Positions 39,497 through 48,813 of a stretch of 64,000 nt of DNA are shown here, one piece after another. Both the position numbers and the translations under genes were made by a program. The stretch is taken from NCBI RefSeq assembly GCF_001547525.1, contig NZ_LNJP01000003.1, positions 496,001 to 560,000 on the forward strand. The letters run 5' to 3'. Every line of letters begins with the position of its first letter. The first letter of the stretch is position 1. Origin of the DNA: Burkholderia anthina (GTDB lineage Bacteria > Pseudomonadota > Gammaproteobacteria > Burkholderiales > Burkholderiaceae). The notes under the pieces are model-generated. The model had not been told where the DNA came from and ran no database searches. It saw nothing but the letters and a program-made list of their open reading frames with translations.

Positions 39497-40372
39497 TTAC
39501 ATCACGCCGTACTTGTGGAACCACTCGATCGCGCGCTTCCAGCCATCCTCGGCATCGGCCTTCACATAGCTCGGCCGGTAATCGGCGAAGAACGCGTGGC
39601 CGGCATCCGGATACACGACGATCTCCGATTCGCGCGCGAGCTTCGAATCGCTCGCCTGGATCGCCTTGCGCATGTCCGCGAGCGACGCCTGCGTGATGTT
39701 CTGATCCTTCTCGCCGTACAGGCCGAGTACCGGCACCTTCAACAACGAGGCGTGATCGACCGGGTTGAACGGCGTCATCTCGTCGGTCTTGCCCTCGACG
39801 AACCCGTACCACGCCACCGCGGCCCGCACGTGCGGATTGTGTTCCGCATACAACCACGCTTGGCGGCCGCCCCAGCAGAACCCGGTCACACCGAGGCGCG
39901 TCAGGTCGCCGCCGTTCTTGCCGGCCCACGCGACCGTCGCGTCGAGATCCTCCGTCACCTGCCGGTCCGGCACCTTGCTGACGATGTTGTCGACCAGCGC
40001 CTGGATCGTCGGATACTTCGCCGCGTTGCCCTGCCGGGCGAACAGGTCGGGCGCGATCGCGAGATAGCCGAGCTTCGCGAAGCGCCGGCACACATCGGCG
40101 ATATGCGCGTGCACGCCGAAGATCTCGTGAATCACGATGACGACCGGCAGGTTCGTCTTGTCGACCGGCTGCGCGCGATAAGCCGGCACGCTCGCATCGC
40201 CCGAGCGGATCTCGATGGTGTCGACGTCCAGCCCGGCGCTGTCGGTCGTGACCGTCTGCGCCGACACGGGCAGCACGGCCGCCGCGAAGGTGCCGCCCAG
40301 CGCAGCCTGCATGAACTTGCGGCGCGAGAACGGGACATGGGGGACCAGGCTGTCGACTTCGGGTTTCAACAT
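39497..40372 (-). CDS. Tat-exported dienelactone hydrolase family protein
   Basis: A 291-residue alpha/beta hydrolase. The catalytic triad of the family is visible: Cys in GFCWGGR, Asp in YGEKDQNI and His in DAGHAFF. The N-terminus has a twin-arginine signal (SRRKFMQAALGG, cleaved near VSAQ), so the protein should be folded before export to the periplasm. Family members open dienelactones or other lactone and ester rings; many exported ones have no known substrate. ATG 40372 follows GAGGAG and was preferred to an in-frame start 108 bp upstream. Confidence 0.92.
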   Translation of the reverse strand: MLKPEVDSLVPHVPFSRRKFMQAALGGTFAAAVLPVSAQTVTTDSAGLDVDTIEIRSGDASVPAYRAQPVDKTNLPVVIVIHEIFGVHAHIADVCRRFAKLGYLAIAPDLFARQGNAAKYPTIQALVDNIVSKVPDRQVTEDLDATVAWAGKNGGDLTRLGVTGFCWGGRQAWLYAEHNPHVRAAVAWYGFVEGKTDEMTPFNPVDHASLLKVPVLGLYGEKDQNITQASLADMRKAIQASDSKLARESEIVVYPDAGHAFFADYRPSYVKADAEDGWKRAIEWFHKYGVM

Positions 40373-40732
40373 GAATGCACTCCTCGATTGGGCGCCGCCG
40401 TCACGATCGCGGATACGGCATGACGGGGCATCGCACCGGCGCACGGCGCGGATGTCGCGGCGGTTGGCACCCCGCCGCAAACGAAAACCCGGACAAGATG
40501 CCCAATAATCCGTTGTCGCGTCAACTGTCGGATGTGTAAGACTCGATTACCACGCGCTGCGGCGATCGAATCGATCATCGCACGGCGGCCTGCCGACGGG
40601 CCGCCGAGCGACCGTGCGGCGGCCCGTATCGCGGTTCGTCGCGCGGCCGAATCGTTGCAAATCGAAACGAAAAACGGGCGGCGAACACGCTCGACAGGCG
40701 CATCCCCGCCCGCTCCGCGCGCAAGCGTGCGA
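40373..40732. other. 360-bp gap between the hydrolase and ndh genes
   Basis: No gene is recognised. A GGGCGG/CCGCCC pair near 40675-40714 followed on the minus strand by TTTTTCGTTT may be the ndh terminator, but its loop is long. The part near 40500-40560 may hold the promoter of the hydrolase gene. Confidence 0.4.
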
Positions 40733-42067
40733 TCAGTGCAGCTTGACGCGCGGCAGCGTCGTGCGCCGCAACCAGTGCGCGACCGTGTCGAGCATCATCC
40801 GCGGATAACCGTGCAGCGCCGCGATGTGCAGCCGATACAGCGACATGTACATGAAGCGCGCGAACAGCCCTTCGATCAGCATGTTGCCGCCGATCAGCCC
40901 GCCCATCAGGTTGCCGACCGCACTGAAGTGGCCGAGCGACACGAGCGAACCGAAATCGCGATACGTGAACTCGGGCAGCGGGCGCCCCTCGAGCCGGCAG
41001 CCGATCGCCTTGAGCAGGAAACTCGCCTGCTGGTGCGCCGCCTGCGCGCGCGGCGGGACGTTGCGTTCGTTGCCGGGCCATGCGCAGGCCGCGCAATCGC
41101 CGAGCGCGAACACGTTGTCGTCGGTGAAGGTCTGCAGCGTGCGGCGCACGTCGAGCTGCCCGAGCTTGTTGACCTGGAGGCCGTCGAGGTGCGAAAGCAC
41201 GGACGGCGCCTTGATGCCCGCCGCCCAGACCGTCAGGTCCGCGCGCACCGCCTTGCCGCTCGCGGTATGCACGAACCCGGGCGCCACCTCGGTCACGCGC
41301 TCGCCGAGCATCAGCCGCACGCCGAGCTTCTCGAGCAGTTCGGCCGTCGCTGCCGACACGCGCTCCTGCAGTGCCGGCAGGATCCGCGGCCCCGATTCGA
41401 TCAGCACGATGCCGACGTCATGGCGCGGATCGAGCTTGTGCAGCCCGTACGCGGACAGCACCTGCGCGGTATTGCGCAGTTCCGCGGACAACTCGACGCC
41501 CGTCGCGCCGCCGCCGACGATCACGACCTGGATGCGCGGTTCGGCCGACTCGCCCGGCGCGCTCGGCGCCGGCGCCTGGTGCTCGGCGCGCATGCACGCC
41601 GCGATCAGCCGCTTGCGGAAGCGTTCGGCCTCCCCGACCGTGTCGAGCGCGATCGCGTTTTCCGGTGCGCCCTGCACGCCGAAGAAGTGGGTCGTGCTGC
41701 CGATCGCGATCACGAGCGTGTCGTATTCCAGCTCGCGCGCCGGCAACAGCTCCGCGCCGTCGCTGTCGTTGAGGGGCGACAGCGTGACGCGCTTCGCCGC
41801 GCGATCGAGCCCGGTCAGCTCGCCCTGCTGGAACTCGAAGCCGTGCCAGCGCGCCTGCGCCGCATACTCGAGCTCCTGCGTGAACGGGTCCATGCTGCCG
41901 GCCGCGACCTCGTGCAGCAACGGTTTCCAGATGTGCGTCGGATTGCGGTCGACGAGCGTGACAAGCGCACGCGCGGGACGATTGCCGCGCGCGCCGTAAC
42001 GGTCGCCGAGCCGCGTCGCCAGTTCCAGGCCGCCGGCGCCTCCGCCTACGATGATGATCCGATGCAT
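40733..42067 (-). CDS. ndh: Type II NADH dehydrogenase (NAD(P)/FAD-dependent oxidoreductase)
   Basis: A 444-residue single-subunit enzyme that passes electrons from NADH to quinone without pumping protons. The FAD motif is IIIVGGGAGGLELATRLG at the N-terminus and the NAD motif VIVGGGATGVELSAEL near the middle. The second FAD contact is NVFALGDCA, and AAHQQASFL is the quinone-site region. A hydrophobic C-terminal part should anchor it to the membrane. ATG 42067 follows a strong AAAGGGGGGA. Confidence 0.92.
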   Translation of the reverse strand: MHRIIIVGGGAGGLELATRLGDRYGARGNRPARALVTLVDRNPTHIWKPLLHEVAAGSMDPFTQELEYAAQARWHGFEFQQGELTGLDRAAKRVTLSPLNDSDGAELLPARELEYDTLVIAIGSTTHFFGVQGAPENAIALDTVGEAERFRKRLIAACMRAEHQAPAPSAPGESAEPRIQVVIVGGGATGVELSAELRNTAQVLSAYGLHKLDPRHDVGIVLIESGPRILPALQERVSAATAELLEKLGVRLMLGERVTEVAPGFVHTASGKAVRADLTVWAAGIKAPSVLSHLDGLQVNKLGQLDVRRTLQTFTDDNVFALGDCAACAWPGNERNVPPRAQAAHQQASFLLKAIGCRLEGRPLPEFTYRDFGSLVSLGHFSAVGNLMGGLIGGNMLIEGLFARFMYMSLYRLHIAALHGYPRMMLDTVAHWLRRTTLPRVKLH

Positions 42068-42346
42068 CTGATTCCCCCCTTTGCGATTCGAAACTGCTGC
42101 CGCCGGATGAAGCAAACGCCCTATACGCGCGCCGCCCGGTGGATTAACCGGTTCGGACATCATCGATGTGCAGTTCGAAGCACTTCGATGCGTCCGATCC
42201 GGAACGCAGGGCGCGCCGCCCCGCGTCAATGACATGACTCACATGCATTGTCCGGGAGCTTGCGCGTTGACCACAAGCAAACCATCTCGATATTTGGCAT
42301 CCCTGCAACAATATGCCGCGGGAAACGGGAACCGCGCGGGGGTGCG

Positions 42347-45100
42347 TCAGTGTGCCTCTTCCCAGTTCGCGCCGGCGCCCACCTCGGCGACCAGCGGCAC
42401 CTTCAGCTTCGCGACGCCGCACATCATTTCCGGTAGTTTCTCGCGCACGAGCGGCAGCTCGCCTTCCGGCACCTCGAGCACCAGTTCATCGTGTACCTGC
42501 ATGATCATCCGCGACGCGAGCTTGTCGCGCGTCAGCCAGTCGTCCACCGCGATCATCGACAGCTTGATCAGGTCGGCCGCCGTGCCCTGCATCGGTGCAT
42601 TGATCGCCGCGCGCTCGGCCGCCTGGCGGCGCGGGCCGTTGCCGCCGTTGATCTCGGGCAGCCACAGGCGGCGACCGAAAACGGTTTCGACGTAGCCCTT
42701 CTCCTTCGCGGTCGCACGCGTGTCTTCCATGTACTGCGCGACGCCCGGATAGCGGGTGAAATAGCGGTCGATATAGAGCTTCGCCGCGTCGCGCGTGATG
42801 CCGAGATTCGATGCAAGCCCGAACGCGCTCATCCCGTAGATGAGCCCGAAGTTGATCACCTTCGCGATCCGGCGCTGGTCGGAATTAACCTCCAGCGGCG
42901 TCACGCCGAACACTTCGGCGGCCGTCGCGCGATGGATGTCCTCGCCCTGCGAGAACGCGCGCAGCAGCGACGCGTCGCCGGAAATGTGCGCCATGATCCG
43001 CAGCTCGATCTGCGAGTAGTCGGCCGACACGATCCGGTGGCCCGGCGATGCGATGAACGCCTCGCGGATGCGCCGACCTTCGGCCGTGCGCACCGGAATG
43101 TTCTGAAGATTGGGGTCGTTCGACGCAAGCCGGCCCGTGACCGCGACCGCTTGTGCGTAGTTCGTGTGCACGCGGCCGGTGGCGGGATTCACCATGCGCG
43201 GCAGCTTGTCGGTATAGGTCGACTTCAGCTTCGACAGCCCGCGATGCTCGAGCAGCACCTTCGGCAGCGGGTAGTCCTCGGCCAGCTTCTGCAGCACTTC
43301 CTCGTCGGTCGACGGCGCGCCGCTCGGCGTTTTCTTCACGACCGGCAATTGCAGCTTCTCGAAGAAGATCTGCCCGATCTGCTTCGGCGACCCGAGATTG
43401 AATTCGCCGCCGGCCAGCTCGTACGCCTGCCCCTCGAGCTCGATGAGGCGCGTCGCGATCTCGCTGCCTTGCGCCTGCAACAGCGCATCGTCGATCAGCA
43501 CGCCGGTGCGCTCCATCTTGCGCAGCACGAGCGACACCGGCATCTCGATGTCGCGGTACACGCGCTCGAGGCCCGGTTCGCGCGCGACCTGCGGATACAT
43601 CGCGTGATGGAGCTGCAGCGTGATGTCCGCATCCTCGGCCGCGTACGCAGCGGCCTGGTCGAGCGCCACTTCGTCGAAACCGATCTGCTTCGCGCCCTTG
43701 CCCGCCACGTCCTCGTACTTGATCGTCTTGACGCCCAGATGACGCAGCGCGAGGCTGTCCATGTCGTGCGTGCGGTGCGATTCGAGCACGTACGATTCGA
43801 GCAGCGTGTCGTGCTCGATGCCGTTCAGCGCGATGTCGTAGTTCGCGAGCACCTGCGCGTCGTACTTCAGGTGCTGGCCGACCTTCTTGCGATCGGCCGA
43901 TTCGAGCCACGGCTTCAGGCGCGCGAGCACTTCGTCGAGCGGAAGCTGCTCGGGCATGTCGGGGCCGCGGTGCGCGACGGGCAGATAGGCCGCCTTGCCC
44001 GGCTCGACCGAGAACGACAGCCCGACGAGCCGCGCGAGCATCGGATCGAGCGCGGTCGTCTCGGTGTCGAACGCGGTCAGCGCGGCCGCGTCGATCTTCG
44101 CGAACCACGCGTCGAACTGCTCCCAGGTCTGGATCGTGTCGTATTCGCGCGCGATGTCCGCCGCGACGACCGGGGCCGGCTCGCCTTCCGGCGCATCGGC
44201 GCCGCCGCCTTCCGCGGGTGCGCTGTCGACTTCGCGCAGCCAGGTCTTGAAGCCGTAGCGCGCGAAGATGTCGCGCAGCAGCTCGCGCGCCTCGCCGTCC
44301 GTCTTCAGCGACGCCTCGATCGATTCGAGATGCGGCGCGAGATCGCACGACGTGTCGACGGTCACGAGCTTGCGGCCGAGCGGCAGGAAATCGAGCGCGC
44401 GGCGCAGGTTGTCGCCGACCACGCCCTTGATCTCGCCCGCGTGTTCGATCACGCCGTCGAGGCTGTCGTATTGCGACAGCCACTTCACGGCCGTCTTCGG
44501 CCCGCACTTCTCGACGCCCGGCACGTTGTCGACGGTGTCGCCGATCAGCGCGAGGTAGTCGATGATCCGCTCGGGCGGCACGCCGAACTTCGCGATCACG
44601 CCGTCGCGATCGAGCGTTTCGTTGGTCATCGTGTTGACGAGCGTGACGCGATCGGTGACGAGCTGCGCGAGATCCTTGTCGCCGGTCGACACGATCACGT
44701 TCATCCCGTGCCGTTCGGCCTCGCGCGCGAGCGTGCCGATCACGTCGTCGGCCTCGACGCCTTCGACCATCAGCAGCGGCCAGCCGAGCGCGCGCACCGC
44801 GCCGTGGATCGGCTCGACCTGCAAGGCGAGATCGGGCGGCATCGACGGGCGGTTTGCCTTATAGTCGGCATAAAGGTCGTCGCGGAACGTCTTGCCCTTT
44901 GCATCGAACACGCAAGCGCTATACTCTGCACTGACTTCCTTGCGCATACGGCGCAGCATGTTGATGATTCCGTAGAGCGCTCCGGTCGGCTCCCCGCCAG
45001 GGCCACGCAAATCAGGCATCGCATGGTAAGCCCGATACAGATAGCTCGAACCGTCAACCAATAGCAGGGTCTTACCTTCCAGATTTCGTTCTTCAGGCAT
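42347..45100 (-). CDS. polA: DNA polymerase I
   Basis: A 917-residue repair and Okazaki-fragment polymerase. The 5'-3' exonuclease domain (LLLVDGSSYLYRAYHAMPDL; STGDKDLAQLV) spans about 1-290. The proofreading domain keeps its acidic residues (FDTETTALD). Polymerase motif A is DYSQIELRIMAH, the O helix RRIAKVINFGLIYG and motif C VHDELVLEVPE, so all three activities should be intact. ATG 45100 leaves a single base before the divergent start at 45102; a TTG three codons upstream would overlap that gene. The promoter must therefore lie inside the neighbour or very close. Confidence 0.96.
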   Translation of the reverse strand: MPEERNLEGKTLLLVDGSSYLYRAYHAMPDLRGPGGEPTGALYGIINMLRRMRKEVSAEYSACVFDAKGKTFRDDLYADYKANRPSMPPDLALQVEPIHGAVRALGWPLLMVEGVEADDVIGTLAREAERHGMNVIVSTGDKDLAQLVTDRVTLVNTMTNETLDRDGVIAKFGVPPERIIDYLALIGDTVDNVPGVEKCGPKTAVKWLSQYDSLDGVIEHAGEIKGVVGDNLRRALDFLPLGRKLVTVDTSCDLAPHLESIEASLKTDGEARELLRDIFARYGFKTWLREVDSAPAEGGGADAPEGEPAPVVAADIAREYDTIQTWEQFDAWFAKIDAAALTAFDTETTALDPMLARLVGLSFSVEPGKAAYLPVAHRGPDMPEQLPLDEVLARLKPWLESADRKKVGQHLKYDAQVLANYDIALNGIEHDTLLESYVLESHRTHDMDSLALRHLGVKTIKYEDVAGKGAKQIGFDEVALDQAAAYAAEDADITLQLHHAMYPQVAREPGLERVYRDIEMPVSLVLRKMERTGVLIDDALLQAQGSEIATRLIELEGQAYELAGGEFNLGSPKQIGQIFFEKLQLPVVKKTPSGAPSTDEEVLQKLAEDYPLPKVLLEHRGLSKLKSTYTDKLPRMVNPATGRVHTNYAQAVAVTGRLASNDPNLQNIPVRTAEGRRIREAFIASPGHRIVSADYSQIELRIMAHISGDASLLRAFSQGEDIHRATAAEVFGVTPLEVNSDQRRIAKVINFGLIYGMSAFGLASNLGITRDAAKLYIDRYFTRYPGVAQYMEDTRATAKEKGYVETVFGRRLWLPEINGGNGPRRQAAERAAINAPMQGTAADLIKLSMIAVDDWLTRDKLASRMIMQVHDELVLEVPEGELPLVREKLPEMMCGVAKLKVPLVAEVGAGANWEEAH

Positions 45101-45101
45101 T

Positions 45102-45863
45102 ATGAACAAGAGAAAAGTGATTCCGAGTCTGCGTTCGCTCGCAGATCAAGAACGCGCGACGGCCAAGAAGGCGCGCGCATCGTGGCAGATGTTCACGATT
45201 ATGGCAGAGTTTATCGAGGCGACCGAGTACCTGTCGGAGATCCGCCCGGCTGTCAGCATCTACGGTTCTGCCCGCCTCAAACCCGACAATCCGCACTACA
45301 AGCTCGCCGCGCAGATCGCGCGCAAGCTGTCGGACGCCGGCTTCGCGGTGATCTCCGGCGGCGGCCCCGGCATCATGGAAGCCGCGAACAAGGGTGCGCA
45401 CGCCGGCAAGGCGCCGTCGGTCGGCCTGAACATCGAGCTGCCGCACGAGCAGGCCGGCAACCACTATCAGGACATCTCGCTGCGCTTCCGCCATTTCTTC
45501 ACGCGCAAGGTCACGTTCGTGAAGAACTCGGATGCCGTGATCGTGATGCCGGGCGGCTTCGGCACGCTCGACGAACTGTCCGAAGTGCTCACGCTGATCC
45601 AGACGAAGAAGTCGCGCCTCGTGCCGATCATCCTGGTCGGCAGCGAATTCTGGCAGGGGCTGCTGCAATGGTTCCGCGATCAACTGATTCCGATGGGCCT
45701 GATCAATCCGGAAGACATGAACCTGATGCAGGTGATCGACGATCCCGACCAGGTGCTCGACGCGGTGCTCGCGTTCTACGAGGACAGCGGCGAGGAAGAA
45801 GAAGGTTCGGACGGCGACGGTCAACCGCCGCGGCCTGAAGAAGACCGGATGTTCTATCTGTAA
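45102..45863 (+). CDS. LOG-family / TIGR00730 Rossmann-fold nucleotide hydrolase
   Basis: A 253-residue protein of the family that includes cytokinin riboside 5'-monophosphate phosphoribohydrolases (Lonely guy). The signature motifs SGGGPGIMEAANKGA and PGGFGTLDEL are complete. Many bacterial members cleave the ribose phosphate from AMP-like nucleotides. The C-terminus is acidic (EDSGEEEEGSDGDG). The start at 45102 is one base away from the polA start on the other strand; in-frame ATGs at 45189 and 45201 are alternatives, but the upstream stretch reads as conserved coding sequence. Confidence 0.9.
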   Translation: MNKRKVIPSLRSLADQERATAKKARASWQMFTIMAEFIEATEYLSEIRPAVSIYGSARLKPDNPHYKLAAQIARKLSDAGFAVISGGGPGIMEAANKGAHAGKAPSVGLNIELPHEQAGNHYQDISLRFRHFFTRKVTFVKNSDAVIVMPGGFGTLDELSEVLTLIQTKKSRLVPIILVGSEFWQGLLQWFRDQLIPMGLINPEDMNLMQVIDDPDQVLDAVLAFYEDSGEEEEGSDGDGQPPRPEEDRMFYL

Positions 45864-45873
45864 CCGGTCAGTG

Positions 45874-45903
45874 ACGACAGCCGGCCCGACGGCCGGCTGT
45901 CGT
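45874..45903 (+). terminator. Strong terminator after the LOG-family gene
   Basis: ACGACAGCCGGCC and GGCCGGCTGTCGT form a 13-bp perfect stem with a CGAC loop, 10 bp after the stop codon, followed by GCTTTTC. Confidence 0.85.
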
Positions 45904-46243
45904 GCTTTTCACGCAAAGGGCAGCGCGATCCGGTGGCCCGCCGGTCGTGACTTTGTAACGCGCTGTTAATGCCCGTTCGCCGCCGCGCGCGGTCGAATGT
46001 CAAATCCCGCAGTCGGCGCTGCGTCATGCGGCGGGATCAGCCGCACCGGCGGCCCGCCAATGTCAAATGGATGGCCCTTCGCGCGCCTGTGCACCGCCAA
46101 TCCTCCGTAATAATCACGACTCGCCTTTTCCGTCGCGCGGCAGCACACTGCATTCTGTCGGCGCGGCGTTCCCCCGGTGGAGCGCCCCCCTCGCTTCCAT
46201 CGCGTCGCGTCGGCCTATTCATCACGACACCACGGAAAAGAAC

Positions 46244-46534
46244 ATGCAACGCTCGCTGATCGCCCTCGCTTTCGCCGGCCTCGGCCTTTCGCTGTCCGGC
46301 CTCGCTCACGCCGTCAACGTCGACGTCAACATCGGCACGCCCGCGCCGGTCGTCGTCGCGCCCGCCCCCGTCGTGGTCGCCCCCGCACCGGCGGTCATCG
46401 TCGGCTGGCACGGCGACCGCTACTGGGACGGCCGCCGCTACTGGGAACGCCGCGAATGGGAAGAGCACCAGCACTATCGCGGGCGTGGCGGCTATCACTG
46501 CCCGCCGGGACACGCGAAAAAGGGCGAATGCTGA
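46244..46534 (+). CDS. Small secreted PXPV-repeat protein
   Basis: A 96-residue precursor with a signal peptide cut after LAHA (residue about 22). The mature part has three Pro-Ala-Pro-Val repeats (PAPVVVAPAPVVVAPAPAV), the PXPV pattern, then a Trp/Tyr/Arg-rich end (GDRYWDGRRYWERREW) and two cysteines in YHCPPGHAKKGEC. Such proteins are common in Burkholderia and related genera and have no known function. ATG 46244 follows GGAAAAG; an in-frame start far upstream would bury the signal peptide. Confidence 0.85.
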   Translation: MQRSLIALAFAGLGLSLSGLAHAVNVDVNIGTPAPVVVAPAPVVVAPAPAVIVGWHGDRYWDGRRYWERREWEEHQHYRGRGGYHCPPGHAKKGEC

Positions 46535-46582
46535 GCGCCCGGGCGCGGGGCCGCCCGGCCTTCGCACCGAAACGAAAAGAAC

Positions 46583-46619
46583 AAGGCCGCACGTGAACGC
46601 AAGTTCGCATGCGGCCTTT
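46583..46619. terminator. Terminator between the PXPV gene and amn
   Basis: AAGGCCGCACGTGAAC and GTTCGCATGCGGCCTT form a 16-bp stem with one mismatch and one G-U pair around GCAA. It lies between convergent genes and has T or A tracts on both sides, so it may work in both directions. Confidence 0.75.
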
Positions 46620-46648
46620 GTCGTGATGGATGCCGTTGCGCCGTGCCG

Positions 46649-48181
46649 TTACTGAAACGCCACTTCCGCAAAGCTCCGCAGCTTCCGACTATGCAGCTTG
46701 TCGAGCCCGTTCGTGCGCAGGATCTCCATCGCCTTCACGCCGATCTGCAGATGCTGGTCGACCTGCCCGCGATAGAACGTGTCGGCCATGCCCGGCAACT
46801 TCAGCTCGCCGTGCAGCGGCTTGTCCGACACGCACAGCAACGTGCCGTACGGCACCCGGAAGCGGAAGCCGTTCGCGGCGATCGTCGCGCTTTCCATGTC
46901 GAGCGCGATCGCGCGGCTTTGCGACAGCCGCTGCACGGGCTCACGATGGTCGCGCAGCTCCCAGTTGCGGTTGTCGACGCTCGCGACCGTGCCCGTGCGC
47001 ATCACGCGCTTCAGTTCCACGCCCTCCAGCCGCGTGACCTCGGCCACGCCGCGCTCGAGCGCGAGCTGCACTTCGGCCAGCGCCGGGATCGGCACCCACA
47101 GCGGCAGGTCGGCGTCGAGCACGTGATCTTCCCGCACGTAACCGTGCGCGAGCACGTAGTCGCCGAGACGCTGCGTGTTGCGCAGCCCTGCGCAGTGGCC
47201 GAGCATCACCCACGCGTGCGGACGCAGCACCGCGATGTGATCGGTGATCGTCTTCGCGTTCGACGGGCCGACGCCGATGTTGACCATCGTGATCCCGCTG
47301 CCGTCCGCGCGCTTCAGATGATACGCGGGCATCTGCGGCAGGCGCGGCGGCGCGGTGCCCTCGGCCGGCTCGCCGCCGAGGTTCGCGTTGTACGTGACGA
47401 CGTCGCCCGGCTCGACGAACGCGCTGTACTCGCTGCGGTACGCGCGCACCTCGGGATCGTCGCTTTCCGTCATCATCGTGCGGCCGAGCTTCACGAACTC
47501 GTCGATGTAGAACTGGTAGTTCGTGTAGAGCACGTAATTCTGGAAGTGCGTGGGCGACGTCGCCGTGTAGTGGCGCAGCCGGTGCAGCGAGAAGTCGACG
47601 CGCGCGGCCGTGAACAGCGCGAGCGGATGCGGCTCGCCGGGCGCCGGCTCGAACGTGCCGTTGACGATGCGGTCGTCGAGATACGACAGGTCGGGCGTGT
47701 CGAAGATGTCGCGCATCGCGAGCAGCCGGTCGCGATCGAGTTCGCCCTCGAGATGAATGCCTTCCGGAAACGCGAAATGGATCGGAATCGGCTGCGACGA
47801 TACGCCGATCTCGATCTTGACATGGTGGTTCTTCGCCAGCAGGCGCAGTTGCTCGCGGTAGTAGTTCGCGAAGAGATCGGGGCGCGTGACCGTCGTCTCG
47901 AATACGCCGGGGCCCGCGACGAAGCCGTACGAGCGGCGCGAATCGACGTGCGTGTTGACGTCGGTGCGGATCCGCACGAACGGATAGCATGCGCGCACGT
48001 GCTCGGTAATCGCTTCGTGGCGGCGATAGCGCGCGAACGCATCGCGCAGGAAGCCCGTGTTCGTGTCGTAGATGGCGGACAGCCGCGCGACCGCGGCGAT
48101 CGGATCGTCGAAAGCCTCGACCGACGGGCTTTCGGGCGACAGCACACGGTGCCGGCGGCTCAAATCGTTCTTCATTTTCAT
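46649..48181 (-). CDS. amn: AMP nucleosidase
   Basis: A 510-residue enzyme that splits AMP to adenine and ribose 5-phosphate and so buffers the adenylate pool. The N-terminal AMP-nucleosidase domain precedes a phosphorylase-fold catalytic domain containing ITMVNIGVGPSNAKTITDH, VMLGHCAGLR and ALDMESATIAANGFR. The last holds the Glu that contacts the ribose. It is slightly longer than E. coli Amn (484). ATG 48181 follows GAGGTG; the ATG two codons later is also possible. It is single-gene, convergent with the PXPV gene. Confidence 0.94.
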   Translation of the reverse strand: MKMKNDLSRRHRVLSPESPSVEAFDDPIAAVARLSAIYDTNTGFLRDAFARYRRHEAITEHVRACYPFVRIRTDVNTHVDSRRSYGFVAGPGVFETTVTRPDLFANYYREQLRLLAKNHHVKIEIGVSSQPIPIHFAFPEGIHLEGELDRDRLLAMRDIFDTPDLSYLDDRIVNGTFEPAPGEPHPLALFTAARVDFSLHRLRHYTATSPTHFQNYVLYTNYQFYIDEFVKLGRTMMTESDDPEVRAYRSEYSAFVEPGDVVTYNANLGGEPAEGTAPPRLPQMPAYHLKRADGSGITMVNIGVGPSNAKTITDHIAVLRPHAWVMLGHCAGLRNTQRLGDYVLAHGYVREDHVLDADLPLWVPIPALAEVQLALERGVAEVTRLEGVELKRVMRTGTVASVDNRNWELRDHREPVQRLSQSRAIALDMESATIAANGFRFRVPYGTLLCVSDKPLHGELKLPGMADTFYRGQVDQHLQIGVKAMEILRTNGLDKLHSRKLRSFAEVAFQ

Positions 48182-48304
48182 CACCTCGTCTGATCCGACG
48201 ACATTACCACGGAACTCGGGCGCCTTTATGGCCGCCCCCGCACACGCAGGGGCCGGATGGCGCGCAGTATTTGCTAAAATCGGTGGGTTCACTGGAGACT
48301 CATC

Positions 48305-48715
48305 ATGAAGCCGCTCATTTTCGTCGCCGCTGCCGTCGCGTTTGCCGCCGCCAGCGTCGCTCACGCCGCCGGCGGCACGCCTGAGGCCGACGCGCCGGGC
48401 GCCGACGCGCAGGCCCGGGCCGAGGCCAACGAAGCCGCCGGCCTGCCCGATCTCCGCAAGATCAACCGGCCGGGCGCCGAAGTCACGTCGAAAGTGGATT
48501 TCGCCGACATCCGCCGCACGCCGAGCTTCCACGAAAAGAGCAAGAACGGCACCGAAGTCACCGAGTACCGCGACCGCGGCAAGCCGGTCGAGATCGACGT
48601 GAAGTCGAACTTCGGCACGCGCTATCAGATGAGCTCGACGCCCGACACGTCGCCGAAGCCGCACGACGCCGGCATCCCGATCACGCGCCTGCCGTCGCTG
48701 AACCTGCGCTACTGA
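48305..48715 (+). CDS. Exported DUF2782-type protein
   Basis: A 136-residue precursor with a signal peptide (cut near AHAAGG, residue 21). The segment [29 protein letters not shown] fits the DUF2782 pattern (a short beta-rich domain). Its function is unknown. In Pseudomonas a DUF2782 gene lies between thrB and polA; the same three families occur here, although other genes now separate polA from the pair, which supports the assignment. ATG 48305 follows CTGGAG. Confidence 0.8.
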   Translation: MKPLIFVAAAVAFAAASVAHAAGGTPEADAPGADAQARAEANEAAGLPDLRKINRPGAEVTSKVDFADIRRTPSFHEKSKNGTEVTEYRDRGKPVEIDVKSNFGTRYQMSSTPDTSPKPHDAGIPITRLPSLNLRY

Positions 48716-48813
48716 TTCCGCGGCGCCGCGCACCGAGCGCGCCGCGCCGCCCCTTCACCCGTTGTCGCGATGCACGCCGCCCGCGTGCCGACACCCTGAC
48801 CGACGCATCCCGC

